A stretch of 64,000 nucleotides of DNA from Setoptus koraiensis. Its lineage: Eukaryota; Arthropoda. A program made the translations under genes and the position numbers. The notes beneath the pieces were generated by a model, which was not told the DNA's origin, made no database searches, and saw nothing but the letters and a program-made list of their open reading frames with translations. Below, piece by piece: positions 55,843-64,000 of this stretch (positions are counted from its first letter, which is position 1; each line of letters begins with the position of its first letter). The DNA lies in contig CM106586.1 in assembly GCA_048013815.1 (NCBI GenBank), forward strand, positions 11,656,001-11,720,000, read 5' to 3'.

Positions 55843-56049
55843 ATGGGTGGTATAAATTTATTTGGCGAGCAAAAAAACGACGAAGCATACACACCAGAAC
55901 AAATAGCGTGCTACTCAGAAATTATCACACCGACTGATTGTGGCTGCTTAACTCATATGATCAAGTACATCATGTATATCACGATGGGGGCGAACTTTTT
56001 GTGTTACACGGCGTTATTTTCTATCATTCTGATTAAGGCTCTAAGATGA
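55843..56049 (+). CDS. A1: small Cys-motif membrane protein, 68 aa
   Basis: ATG at 55,843. An outer part of about 40 residues contains ACYSEIITPTDCGC, followed by a helix (ITMGANFLCYTALFSIILI) and the tiny tail KALR. It is paralogous to A2 at 58,693 in PTDCGC, GANFLCYTALF and IILIKALR, while the first about 20 residues are unrelated in sequence and length. The family is unknown. It is the first member of a tandem array that alternates with B-family genes. An AATAAA lies about 340 bp after the stop. Membrane location is inferred from the helix only. Confidence 0.65.
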   Translation: MGGINLFGEQKNDEAYTPEQIACYSEIITPTDCGCLTHMIKYIMYITMGANFLCYTALFSIILIKALR

Positions 56050-56434
56050 GTGAATGTATTGACGAGGCAACGCTCTCAACTATGATCATAGGACTATTTT
56101 ATATCGGGTGAATCAATGATTGGCGTATCTGAATAACATCAGAAAATCTTTATGAATAAAAAGGCTGATGTTCTAATTAGGTAGTGAATTATTCAAGTAT
56201 GCATGTTGTCATGATATGTTGATAAAATTTCTGAGAGGCTAAAATAGAATAGAAATGCTTACATGTATCATGACCAAATTAAGCTGCATTTTTTCTTAAT
56301 TGATGGAACCATATGTTTTGAATGACAAGCTCCACTGAAAGATACGTAATGTCTATATATATTTGCATTAACATTACTTTTATCGTGAATAAAGAGTCAA
56401 TTGATGCAAGGAAAATCAGACTAAAGAGCTCCTC

Positions 56435-56617
56435 ATGTCGGACTTGAACTCAGTTAGTTCCGTGACTATCATTATGACGTCACTATGTCAAAATGAAAAA
56501 CTAACTTCGAGGCATCAGGTGAGTCAGACGATGTCCATCTACCAGTTGGATAATAATCTTAGTTCAATCAAGATTAACAGCACCGTGAAGTTAGACGCAC
56601 ATCAAGTACTTTATTAA
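56435..56617 (+). CDS. X1: conserved small ORF, 60 aa, doubtful gene
   Basis: The ATG frame lies about 35 bp after an AATAAA-like signal of A1. The copy at 59,234 differs at only two bases over about 200: one changes Leu to Ser, the other changes this stop (TAA) to Gln. The near-identity extends through non-coding flanks, so it does not by itself show protein selection. The product would be Ser/Thr/Asn-rich without signal or helix. It could be non-coding. Confidence 0.25.
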   Translation: MSDLNSVSSVTIIMTSLCQNEKLTSRHQVSQTMSIYQLDNNLSSIKINSTVKLDAHQVLY

Positions 56618-56681
56618 TCTGTATATCAACGATTGAAATTGGTGAATTAATATCAGAGTAGGTTGATCAGGATTGCATTCT

Positions 56682-56815
56682 CATCCTCATCAGCTGAATG
56701 AAATTATAAAAGATAACATGCAAATCGGCTGCTTCTATTACGCCCGAGCTCGTGCATGAAAGTAGAAGAGGAAACTGAATGAGACTTTGACACACAACCG
56801 TTCTAACTTTCATTT
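56682..56815 (+). promoter_or_regulatory. Promoter-like module before B1
   Basis: It contains catcagctgaatg, aacatgcaaatcggctg, gctcgtgcatgaaagtagaagag, then gagactttgacacacaacc and aactttcat. The last two blocks and the gctcgtgcat core are shared with the A modules. It is nearly identical to 59,481-59,612. Confidence 0.55.
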
Positions 56816-56950
56816 CTTACATTTGACTTGAAATTGAGGTGGATATCAGAAAATCTCGCACAAATAACAATTGTTTGGTCAGGATTTGTCGAATAATATT
56901 TTTGCATGTTAGTTGACGGAGTGGTTATAATTTATTGAAATTATAGAGCC

Positions 56951-57382
56951 ATGTATCCCCCGAGATGCATCATAGATGAATTCGAGGATAATTATAATTA
57001 TTATTTATTGCAAAATGATTCAATTTTTGTGGGTCGTTATGAAAGATTCAAGGAAAAAATGCATAAGTACGTAACGTACGGGACCGAATGTGATGATAAA
57101 TTGACTGACTGTCTTGAAAAGTCCTTAGATCCCTATTTAGAACATCCCAATATGCGAAGTTCTTGGTCTAAAGGGTACGCTATTATCTTGACGAGTATGA
57201 ACGAAATCAATTGCACCTCGCATTGCAGCACGCAGTGGATCATGATTGCATCTGGTATAATCTTCTTCTTTATTGGTATGGCGTTGATCGCTGTGGTTTC
57301 AACATATTTAGGCAAACGTGGAAAAAAACAAGACGAACTTGCGACTAAGAACGTTCCCACTCGTTTCCCATTCTTTAAGTAG
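56951..57382 (+). CDS. B1: single-pass membrane protein with SHC motif, 143 aa
   Basis: ATG at 56,951. An outer part of about 85 charged residues with Cys at CIIDEF, ECDDKLTDCL and then INCTSHC leads to QWIMIASGIIFFFIGMALIAVVS, one strong helix. A basic tail (YLGKRGKKQDELATKNVPTRFPFFK) follows. It is related to B2 and B3 in the SHC-helix-tail part only; the N-terminal about 80 residues do not align with B3. There is no obvious cleavable signal, so the N-out orientation is inferred from the basic residues on the other side. The family is unknown. Confidence 0.65.
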   Translation: MYPPRCIIDEFEDNYNYYLLQNDSIFVGRYERFKEKMHKYVTYGTECDDKLTDCLEKSLDPYLEHPNMRSSWSKGYAIILTSMNEINCTSHCSTQWIMIASGIIFFFIGMALIAVVSTYLGKRGKKQDELATKNVPTRFPFFK

Positions 57383-57598
57383 TGGCAGCAACAATTTTGA
57401 CGAAAAATCATCAGTTAGAAGCTCTTTTAAGACTTGAAGCAATATATGAGTGTCAACCATGAGATCAACTCGATCGAAACTCTTTGTCTCTGCATAGAAT
57501 AAAACGTAACCACCTTAATTTTTTGAACACTCTTGGTGTGCTAGCTCATTCATCATAGTGACCGATAGAGCTAACTTGATTATCAAACAGATCCATGT

Positions 57599-57826
57599 AT
57601 GTTCGAAAATATCTCGGGGAAAATGAACGAAAGTAATTGCTCCTGGCATTGCAGAACGCACTGGATCATGATTGCAGTGGGTATGGTCTTCCTCTTCATT
57701 GGTATCGCGATGATCTGTGTGGTTTCAACATTTTTAGGCAAAGGTAGAAAAAAACGAGGTGAAATTGCGACTAAAAACGTTCCCACTCGTTTCCCATTCT
57801 TTAAGGAGTGGCAGCAACAATTTTGA
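57599..57826 (+). CDS. B2: truncated B-family copy, 75 aa
   Basis: It keeps the NESNCSWHCRTHWIMIAVGM helix and the KNVPTRFPFFK tail of B1, but the long outer part is missing: the start follows ccatgtatg, the same context that opens B1, and the stop of B1 (TAG) is GAG here, which adds EWQQQF. It and its 3' flank are a direct copy of 57,170-57,600 shifted by 426 bp. It may be a working short protein or a decaying copy. Confidence 0.5.
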   Translation: MFENISGKMNESNCSWHCRTHWIMIAVGMVFLFIGIAMICVVSTFLGKGRKKRGEIATKNVPTRFPFFKEWQQQF

Positions 57827-57901
57827 CGAAAAATCATCAGTTAGAAGCCCTTTTAAGACTTGAAGCAATATATGAATGTCAACCATGAGATCAACTCGAT
57901 T

Positions 57902-57905
<4 letters not shown>

Positions 57906-57935
<30 letters not shown>
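57906..57935 (+). repeat. CT microsatellite, about 15 units
   Basis: A clean run of ct units in the 3' flank of B2. The equivalent place after B1 holds only ctttgtctctg, so it expanded after duplication. Confidence 0.9.
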
Positions 57936-57937
<2 letters not shown>

Positions 57938-58288
57938 GTAGAATAAAACGTAACCACCTTAACTTTTTGAACACCCTTAGTGTGCTAGATCATTCATCAT
58001 GGTGACAGATAGAGATAAGTTAATTATCAAACTGTTCCATGTATGTAGCCGACTAAGAAAAAAAACAAAGGACAATGAGCATTGAACTAAAGTGACACGC
58101 CGATCCAGAAAAATGCTATGTACCTGTATCTTGATGCCACTTGTTCGAGCATGTTGTCAAGAGAGCTTGCGATGTGATATTTCAAATATGAAGAAATGGG
58201 TCATTATCACTCAAACACACGAGTGGAATCGGTGAACTCGTATCAAAATGAGTTGATTAGAATCGCATTTGCACTCCCATCAGCTTTA

Positions 58289-58417
58289 TCGGGATAGAAC
58301 AGATACATGTAAAATGCATGCAGTGGTAATGCAAATCTACAGTTTCTATTATATCAGTGCTCGCGCATGAAAAAAGAAGAGAGACTTTGACACACAACCA
58401 TTTTAACTTTCACCTGG
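58289..58417 (+). promoter_or_regulatory. Promoter-like module before A2
   Basis: This is a close copy of the module at 55,421 with the same blocks (tcgggatagaac, atgcatgcagtggtaatgca, gctcgcgcat, gagagactttgacacacaacc). The offset between gagagacttt copies is 2868 bp. Confidence 0.55.
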
Positions 58418-58692
58418 TGTATTGCAGAACACTTACGTCACGCGCTCAAGTCCATCTGCAACAAACAATTCGAGATTACATTTTTCGCTTCATCAGGCTT
58501 CCTAGTCGATATAGCAACTTTCACAACACAGATGGGCAGAAAATCAACATCGCTTTCAAGTTGCTTGTATCATATATCGCTGCAACAGAAAATTCAATTC
58601 AGATACAACAAAAGCACGAAGGACAATATCAGAGTTATTAATTGAGTCACCAACAGTCTAACATACAATCAAGCTGTCGCCTTGCATACACC

Positions 58693-58851
58693 ATGGGCGA
58701 TATTACGGGAACAAAATGCTACGCGGAACTGATTAGCCCGACTGACTGTGGGTGTGAGATACGATATCTGTTTAGGTATATCATGTTTGGAGCGAACTTT
58801 TTGTGTTACACGGCGTTGTTTTATATCATTCTGATTAAGGCTCTGAGATGA
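58693..58851 (+). CDS. A2: small Cys-motif membrane protein, 52 aa
   Basis: ATG at 58,693 is used; the longer frame begins with TTG. The protein MGDITGTKC...PTDCGC is followed by a helix (MFGANFLCYTALFYIILI) and KALR. The helix and tail match A1 almost exactly, while the outer half differs. It is the second A member of the array. Its 3' flank (tgagtgaatgtattgac...) is close to that of A1. Confidence 0.65.
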   Translation: MGDITGTKCYAELISPTDCGCEIRYLFRYIMFGANFLCYTALFYIILIKALR

Positions 58852-59233
58852 GTGAATGTATTGACAAGGCAACGCTCTCAACTATGATCATAGGACAATT
58901 TTCAATTGGATGAATTTAATGATTGGCATATCTGAATAACATCGGAAAACCACTATGAATAATAAGGCTGATGTTCTAATTAGGTAGTGAATTATTCAAG
59001 TATGCATGTTGTCATGATATGTTGATAAAATTTCGGACAGAAGTCAATCTAATAAAAATGCTCACATGTATCATGACCAAATTTCCATCATTTCTTGATT
59101 GATGGAACCATATGTTTTGAATGACAAGCTTCACTGAAAGATACGTAATGTCTATATATATTTGCATTAACATTACTTTTATCGTGAATAAAGAGTCAAT
59201 TGATGCAAGGAAAATCAGACTAAAGAGCTCCTC

Positions 59234-59449
59234 ATGTCGGACTTGAACTCAGTTAGTTCCGTGACTATCATTATGACGTCACTATGTCAAAATGAAAAAC
59301 TAACTTCGAGGCATCAGGTGAGTCAGACGATGTCCATCTACCAGTTGGATAATAATCTTAGTTCAATCAAGATTAACAGCACCGTGAAGTCAGACGCACA
59401 TCAAGTACTTTATCAATCTGTATATCAACGATTGAAATTGGTGAATTAA
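59234..59449 (+). CDS. X2: conserved small ORF, 71 aa, doubtful gene
   Basis: This is the counterpart of X1, 11 residues longer because the stop is read as Gln. See X1 for the doubts. No signal, helix or known family. Confidence 0.25.
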   Translation: MSDLNSVSSVTIIMTSLCQNEKLTSRHQVSQTMSIYQLDNNLSSIKINSTVKSDAHQVLYQSVYQRLKLVN

Positions 59450-59480
59450 TATCAGAGTAAGTTGATCAGGATTGCATTCT

Positions 59481-59612
59481 CATCCTCATCAGCTGAATGA
59501 AATTATAAAAGATAACATGCAAATCGGCTGCTTCTATTACGCCCGAGCTCGTGCATGAAAGTAGAAGAGGAAACTGAATGAGACTTTGACACACAACCAT
59601 TCTAACTTTCAT
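59481..59612 (+). promoter_or_regulatory. Promoter-like module before B3
   Basis: Nearly identical to 56,682-56,815 (one difference seen in the main block). Confidence 0.55.
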
Positions 59613-59761
59613 TTCTTACATTTGACTTGAAATTGAGGCGAATATCAGAACATATCGCACAAACAGCAATTGTTTGGTCAGGATTCGTCGAATAATATTC
59701 TCGCGTGGTAATCGAAGGAATGGTTATTATATATTGAAATTATAGATAACAACACACCTGT

Positions 59762-59855
59762 AAAACGCTCACACACAAAGACACATAATGACACACAGAG
59801 ACACATAAAGACACACAAAGACACACACACGGAGAAAGAGAGAGAGAGAGAGAGA
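59762..59855 (+). repeat. CA-rich and GA microsatellite abutting the B3 start
   Basis: Irregular acacacaaag/acacataaag units are followed by (ga)n at 59,837-59,855, ending three bases before the B3 ATG. The same place before B1 has no such repeat. Confidence 0.85.
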
Positions 59856-59858
59856 ATC

Positions 59859-60266
59859 ATGTTCCCTCCTGAATGCTTAAAAATGGAGTTCGATAGGATT
59901 CAGGCCCGGCCGAATGATAACCCTCACTTTGATCCAAATTGGTGCGATGCTTATGGATGTTCTATAGTGAATAAAGACATGAGCGATGCACAAATATTAA
60001 GTCGGACGGAATTCTTGCGGGAATGTTACGAGGAAATTCTTCCGCTCTTGGGACTAGAACAGGCAAAACGGACTTTCACAGAAATTAATAAATTCAATTG
60101 CGACTCGCATTGCAGCTCGAGCTGGACCCTAGATGCTTTGGTTGTTTTCTTATTCTTTATTGGTATAGCGATGATCATTCTTGTTTCAATGTTTTTGGAC
60201 AAACGTAGAGTAATGCTAAACGGATCCGAGGAAAAAAAGTCTCGATCCCATTCTCCTAAGCGCTAG
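59859..60266 (+). CDS. B3: single-pass membrane protein with SHC motif, 135 aa
   Basis: ATG at 59,859. An outer part of about 80 residues has Cys at CLKMEF, WCDAYGC and LRECYEE, then FNCDSHCSSSW. A helix (LDALVVFLFFIGIAMIILVSMF) and a basic tail (LDKRRVMLNGSEEKKSRSHSPKR) follow. The MxPPxC start, Cys-SHC and helix are shared with B1. The rest does not align although flanking DNA is nearly the same, which suggests fast change or replacement of the outer part. The family is unknown. Confidence 0.65.
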   Translation: MFPPECLKMEFDRIQARPNDNPHFDPNWCDAYGCSIVNKDMSDAQILSRTEFLRECYEEILPLLGLEQAKRTFTEINKFNCDSHCSSSWTLDALVVFLFFIGIAMIILVSMFLDKRRVMLNGSEEKKSRSHSPKR

Positions 60267-60544
60267 CAATTTTGAAGAAAAAAATCACCAGTTCGAAGCA
60301 CTCTCGAGGCTCGATCCAATATAAATGTCAATTATGAGATCAACTCGATCGAAACTCTTCTTCTTTGCACAGAATAAACCTTATTCATCTTAACTTTTGG
60401 AGCACCCTTAGTGTGCTAGACACATACCGGTATTAACACATATTGACACATACCGATGCATCAATAACCGTGCACTCAAGTCCATCTAACGATTTTATTT
60501 CTCGCGTCATTTCTGATTATCAATCAATTATAAGCAGCCGGTGG

Positions 60545-60688
60545 ATGTATCCCGAAGAGATAGTTTGTATGATGATGGCAGACACCTCTTCGATTCCGAC
60601 TTGTTGTGTTTTTCGAGATCGATCTAAGATCCGAACTTTTCTAGTGATACAAGCGAATCGAATTTCAAGTGAAACTGCAGCCTCTTGA
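60545..60688 (+). CDS. Possible B-related short ORF, 47 aa
   Basis: It opens with MYPEEIVCMM, recalling the MYPPRCI opening of B1. It lies after the B3 3' flank, in the same place as B2 after B1. There is no membrane helix. It could be an N-terminal B exon that has lost the rest, or chance. Confidence 0.3.
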   Translation: MYPEEIVCMMMADTSSIPTCCVFRDRSKIRTFLVIQANRISSETAAS

Positions 60689-60767
60689 GTATCCTGTTTT
60701 TATACCGGTCTTAGAAACAAAATTATATCGAATGACTCGAGCAGTAACGACAACCTAATGTGGTAGC

Positions 60768-61016
60768 TTGATGATTGGTTGGTTTCATCTAAGACAATGT
60801 TTTAATCAGATCGTTCATATTTATCAAGGGCACATTAATGATAATTATCAAGTGACTGGTATTTATTATCCTTTCAGAGAGGTGTATTTTTCCTATGTGC
60901 TATCTCACAATCGATTTCTTCATCGCAAGGCGTGGGATCCATCAATGGAAGTGGATGTTTCTTGGTCAGAGTTCTTGAAGTCTCATTTACAGGTGCGTGT
61001 ACGGCATCTTCTATAA
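60768..61016 (+). CDS. Uncertain ORF or exon, 81-82 codons
   Basis: The ATG is at 60,771. The reading is Tyr/His-rich (GIYYPFREVYFSYVLSHNRFLHRK) without hydrophobic helix or known family. Good splice-like sites are found within it: ttattatcctttcag near 60,876 and a CAG/GTGCGT donor at about 60,991. It may be an exon of an undetected gene. Confidence 0.3.
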   Translation: MMIGWFHLRQCFNQIVHIYQGHINDNYQVTGIYYPFREVYFSYVLSHNRFLHRKAWDPSMEVDVSWSEFLKSHLQVRVRHLL

Positions 61017-61178
61017 TAATTTTCTATTGGTTGTGCATATTAAATTGATAATGTTTTGAAGTGTGATCAAAAGGAATTGAAAGGAAAAAAATGATTAGAG
61101 TCCAATAAGTGACATGCTGCAAATAATAAAAAAATACAAAATGCATTGAACATCTAATCTCTGTTTCGTGCTTCGCAT

Positions 61179-61726
61179 TTATCTGTTGATCTGGCGCTTA
61201 ATTTTTGCCGACATAATGAGCCTTGGCTGCAATTTTCTATTTGATTTAACAGAGGTCGATGTGAGAAAAGATCCCTGATTCTTTAGATCCAACGGAGAGC
61301 CCAAAATAGTTTTCGATGATATGTGGCCAGCTTTGCTGTTGCTACTGGCAACTGGAAAGTTACGAAAAGTAGTCACAGTGCAAATTTACAATTGCGCATT
61401 TGTGCAGAAACAGAAAATGGCAGATGGATTAATTGACGCGTCTATTACGACACAACGTGCTTGTATCGCATCATCGATAGACGCATGCACTTACCTGGAA
61501 TGAGTTGGGCCGATGTGTGCACTGTGACACTTTTGACAGGTAGATGTGTTGCAGTTACTGGGTGGACCTGTGTCGTTGTAACAGTTGGTGCTATAGTCGA
61601 TGAAAGTGTTTTTGTGTTTGGGTGTGCAGTTGTTGTGTGTGTTGCGTCGGTAACAGCGGCCGCTACAGCAGCGCTATGTATTGGTGATACAAATGTGTAT
61701 AAGATGGGAAGTCTGATTTCCAGCAT
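61179..61726 (-). CDS. Thr-rich protein, two exons, 134 aa
   Basis: Exon 1 is 61,726-61,495 and exon 2 is 61,351-61,179, with an intron of 143 bp bounded by CCAG/GTAAGT and CTTTCCAG. The frame is kept across the junction. The protein starts with a moderately hydrophobic segment (IRLPILYTFVSPIHSAAVAAAV), then a Thr-rich mucin-like part (THTTTAHPNTK...), then a Lys/Ser/Arg-rich end. A further donor-like site upstream at 61,739 allows a missing 5' exon. No family is recognised. The plan recalls the other outer-part-plus-basic-tail proteins, but a clear membrane helix is lacking. Confidence 0.45.
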
Positions 61727-61849
61727 GATGACCACTTACTAGCTTGTAAGTTGTTGTTGTTATTGTCTTGTTACCATTCAAATGGCTAACAGTTTGAGAT
61801 GTTGGTGTCTTGGCATTCTCTCCAGCTCTTCTCACTATTTTTTTGTTGT

Positions 61850-62095
61850 AGTTCACTAAAGAAGACGTCGTTTAGAGTCGAAATTATCCTTATATCTCAG
61901 CTCTCTCGAGTTGAAACAGGGCCTCAAAGTTGAAATTCTGAGAAAAGTGGGCGTGTCTGGTCAACGAAAAACTAGAAACAGAAATAAACCAGATTTCTGG
62001 TTCCATCCGAGAGAGACCTTTTCAGCCATATCCTATTTTCAAGAATCGAAGACCAAAAATAAAAACACTCTAAAATGAGACAACCCCTTATTGCG
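61850..62095 (+). repeat. Dispersed repeat family 1, near-complete copy
   Basis: It contains gacgtcgtttagag, ctcaaagttgaaattctgag, cagaaataaaccagatttct and aaaaataaaaacac in the same order as 54,400-54,610. Confidence 0.75.
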
Positions 62096-62476
62096 CAATT
62101 TTTGCGTTCTCGTGATCTTGAATAGAGCGAAAAATGTGCAAATCGTGTATATCGTCTGCAATGCTTATCACATTGGAATCGATGTATTCAAGTCAATGAA
62201 TCGTATACTACTATTATTGTGATGCGCGGCGCTTGGCGGGATAGGTAGAATTCTGTCGATCATGTTCCCAAAATCCGATATCATCTAAATAGAGATACTA
62301 GGCAGAACGGCAGTGGTTGGAGCTAGCGGGACATTCACTGACATTCGACTTTTAAAATCAGATTCATACTGATATGCTAAATCATGTTGTTTCCATCAAA
62401 AACCTTGTAGAGAGGTTCACCGGCAAAAACAAATAAGAAATTTTTCATTTATTGGTAACGTACGTTTCGATCGGTT

Positions 62477-64000
62477 ATGAGTGAAAAGAAACATCGAGTC
62501 TTTATAGATAGTGAGCCAACAAGTGCCACAGACAAAGTGAAATGGAACGCATTTACAAGCATTCACTCTAAAAATAGCGTCAAAGACCTCATTCGTTTAT
62601 GTCACCAACAAAAAAATGGCCATTCTATTTTACAAAAACCAGACAGCAGAGGCCTCTTTCCGATTCATTGGGCCTCAATAAACAATCGACCTGACATGAT
62701 TGAATACATGATCTTGCATAAAATTCCAAGGGATCTCGCCTGCCGTGACGATAGCCTGCATGGAGCCCGACCATTGCACTTAGCCGCTCTCAATGGATCC
62801 ATTGAAGCTGCTTCATCGTTATTATTGAGTGGCCAGGTCAACAAAGACACGGATACCATGGCCAAGAGCATAATATCTATAATTGATAGTCTTGATTCAG
62901 TTGGCCAGACAGCACTCATGCGATGCGCCATTAGTAGAAGTAGTAGCAGCGATTTATGCCCTGATTTTCTCACAGGCAGGAACACCTGGTCTCTTGGAGC
63001 AAGGCCCTCTCAAATGGCGTTGTATCTCATGGTGATGGGAGCAGATTGGCGAATCGTTGACATTCGAACAGGCTTCAACTTGATGCACTTAGCCGTCATC
63101 AACGATTGCCCAGATATAGTCCATTTGTTGTTGGCCATTGATGATAGCCTTGCCAATATGCACAGTGATGCGCCTGTCCACCGATCAAGCAACGGTGCAC
63201 AATTCAATCAAATACATTTAGTTGATGATGATTCGGACACAATAAAAACATTTGACTACTCGACTTTGCTAGGTGGTAGACACAATAGGCTAAAAAGTAA
63301 AAAGTTACAATTAGAGAAGGTGGAGCGCCCTTTGCTGCCCTTTGATTTGGCAATTATTTACAAGCGACCCTATATCTTAAGATTGCTGTGGAAAACAACG
63401 GATCTGAGCAAGTCTGTCATTTACAAGAGGCTGCTTGTCCATAGCAGTTATATGAATAGCAAGCGCACTAGGAACAAATCAGCAGATACTAGTGAATCTA
63501 ATTCGGATGAAATGAATAATCTGATTTTTAGAACTTATTTAACTAGCAGAAAAGAATCAGTTAAATTGTTAAGGTTCCACATAACACGATTCATATTAAT
63601 TATAGAATTGTTATTGGCTGCGCTATGGTGGTATCCCAAATACATGACTGCTTTTTTGAAAGATTCAACGAATGGTGGCAATCACTGGCTTTCGCATGCC
63701 ACATTCATGCTAACGTCGTCGCTCACAATTCTTTTTGGTTGTCGGACAAGTTTTAAAGATCCCGGCTACTTGAAACGTAACACAATACAGTATTTAAATG
63801 AGCTTATTGTGTTGATAAAACGAAATCCTTGTTTTAAAAAGAAACAATTGCATGCCATCGAGGACAACACTAGCGAAACGTTGAAAACGACAAGTAAAAA
63901 CAACAAAAATAATCAACAAATGAATGAAAATGACAGAGAAAGTATTCCAATCGAGCAAAGAGTCAAGTTATTGTGTCATTGGTGCAAATGTTTGAAAAAG
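62477..64000 (+). CDS. Ankyrin-repeat DHHC palmitoyltransferase (ZDHHC17/13-like), 5' part, at least 508 aa
   Basis: The ATG at 62,477 opens a frame with no stop before the window ends. Ankyrin-type repeats fill about residues 25-330 (GLFPIHWASINNRPDMIEYM, ARPLHLAALNGSIEAA, GFNLMHLAVINDCPDIVHLL, PFDLAIIYKRPYILRLL). Hydrophobic helices follow at about 374-390 and 408-424. FKDPGYLKRN then matches the DPG motif of DHHC enzymes, and KLLCHWCKCLKK at the edge fits the start of the zinc-binding Cys-rich domain. The DHHC motif itself lies beyond the window. The order matches HIP14-type enzymes that attach palmitate to proteins at the Golgi. Intronless so far, unlike the vertebrate genes. Confidence 0.85.
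   Translation, partial: MSEKKHRVFIDSEPTSATDKVKWNAFTSIHSKNSVKDLIRLCHQQKNGHSILQKPDSRGLFPIHWASINNRPDMIEYMILHKIPRDLACRDDSLHGARPLHLAALNGSIEAASSLLLSGQVNKDTDTMAKSIISIIDSLDSVGQTALMRCAISRSSSSDLCPDFLTGRNTWSLGARPSQMALYLMVMGADWRIVDIRTGFNLMHLAVINDCPDIVHLLLAIDDSLANMHSDAPVHRSSNGAQFNQIHLVDDDSDTIKTFDYSTLLGGRHNRLKSKKLQLEKVERPLLPFDLAIIYKRPYILRLLWKTTDLSKSVIYKRLLVHSSYMNSKRTRNKSADTSESNSDEMNNLIFRTYLTSRKESVKLLRFHITRFILIIELLLAALWWYPKYMTAFLKDSTNGGNHWLSHATFMLTSSLTILFGCRTSFKDPGYLKRNTIQYLNELIVLIKRNPCFKKKQLHAIEDNTSETLKTTSKNNKNNQQMNENDRESIPIEQRVKLLCHWCKCLKK

Overview
The window is nuclear DNA of an animal, most likely an invertebrate with a fairly AT-rich genome. Evidence: spliced genes with GT-AG introns, animal-type protein families (TSSK-like kinases, a KLHL10-like BTB-kelch protein, an ANKRD13-like protein, an ankyrin-DHHC palmitoyltransferase, ENOPH1-like proteins), a Ty3/Gypsy reverse-transcriptase relic, a Tc1/IS630-type transposase relic and several short repeat families. 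I cannot name the species.

Layout. 1-12.8 kb: a Gypsy relic, small secreted and membrane proteins, an ENOPH1-like HAD protein (minus), an ANKRD13-like protein (minus) and a disordered protein. 12,841-13,340 is an assembly gap. About 13.48-23.47 kb is the strangest part: the plus strand is almost without G. Reading line by line I find only seven G in 15,476-19,589, with G-free runs of 1009, 804 and 1287 bases. A disordered Ala/Ser/Thr-rich protein begins exactly where G returns. 24.8-27.4 kb is repeat-rich.

27.4-52.4 kb is a gene cluster with a male-germline flavour, inferred from the families: BTB protein, NudC-like CS protein, GAPDH with a basic N-terminal extension, two head-to-head TSSK-like kinases, a second ENOPH1-like protein, a dual-specificity phosphatase, a KLHL10-like protein, a P5C-reductase-like protein, and many small single-pass membrane proteins. 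Most larger genes are intronless. Four genes show one short intron each (136-143 bp).

52.4-55.4 kb is repeats, including a foldback element. 55.4-60.7 kb is a tandem array of two tiny membrane-protein families, called A and B here. They share a promoter-like module, and their coding parts have diverged far more than the non-coding DNA between them. The window ends inside an ankyrin-DHHC palmitoyltransferase gene.

Working together (inference): sperm-type kinases, a ubiquitin-ligase adaptor, modified metabolic enzymes and fast-evolving small surface proteins in one stretch suggest a germline expression neighbourhood. No expression evidence is available from sequence alone.
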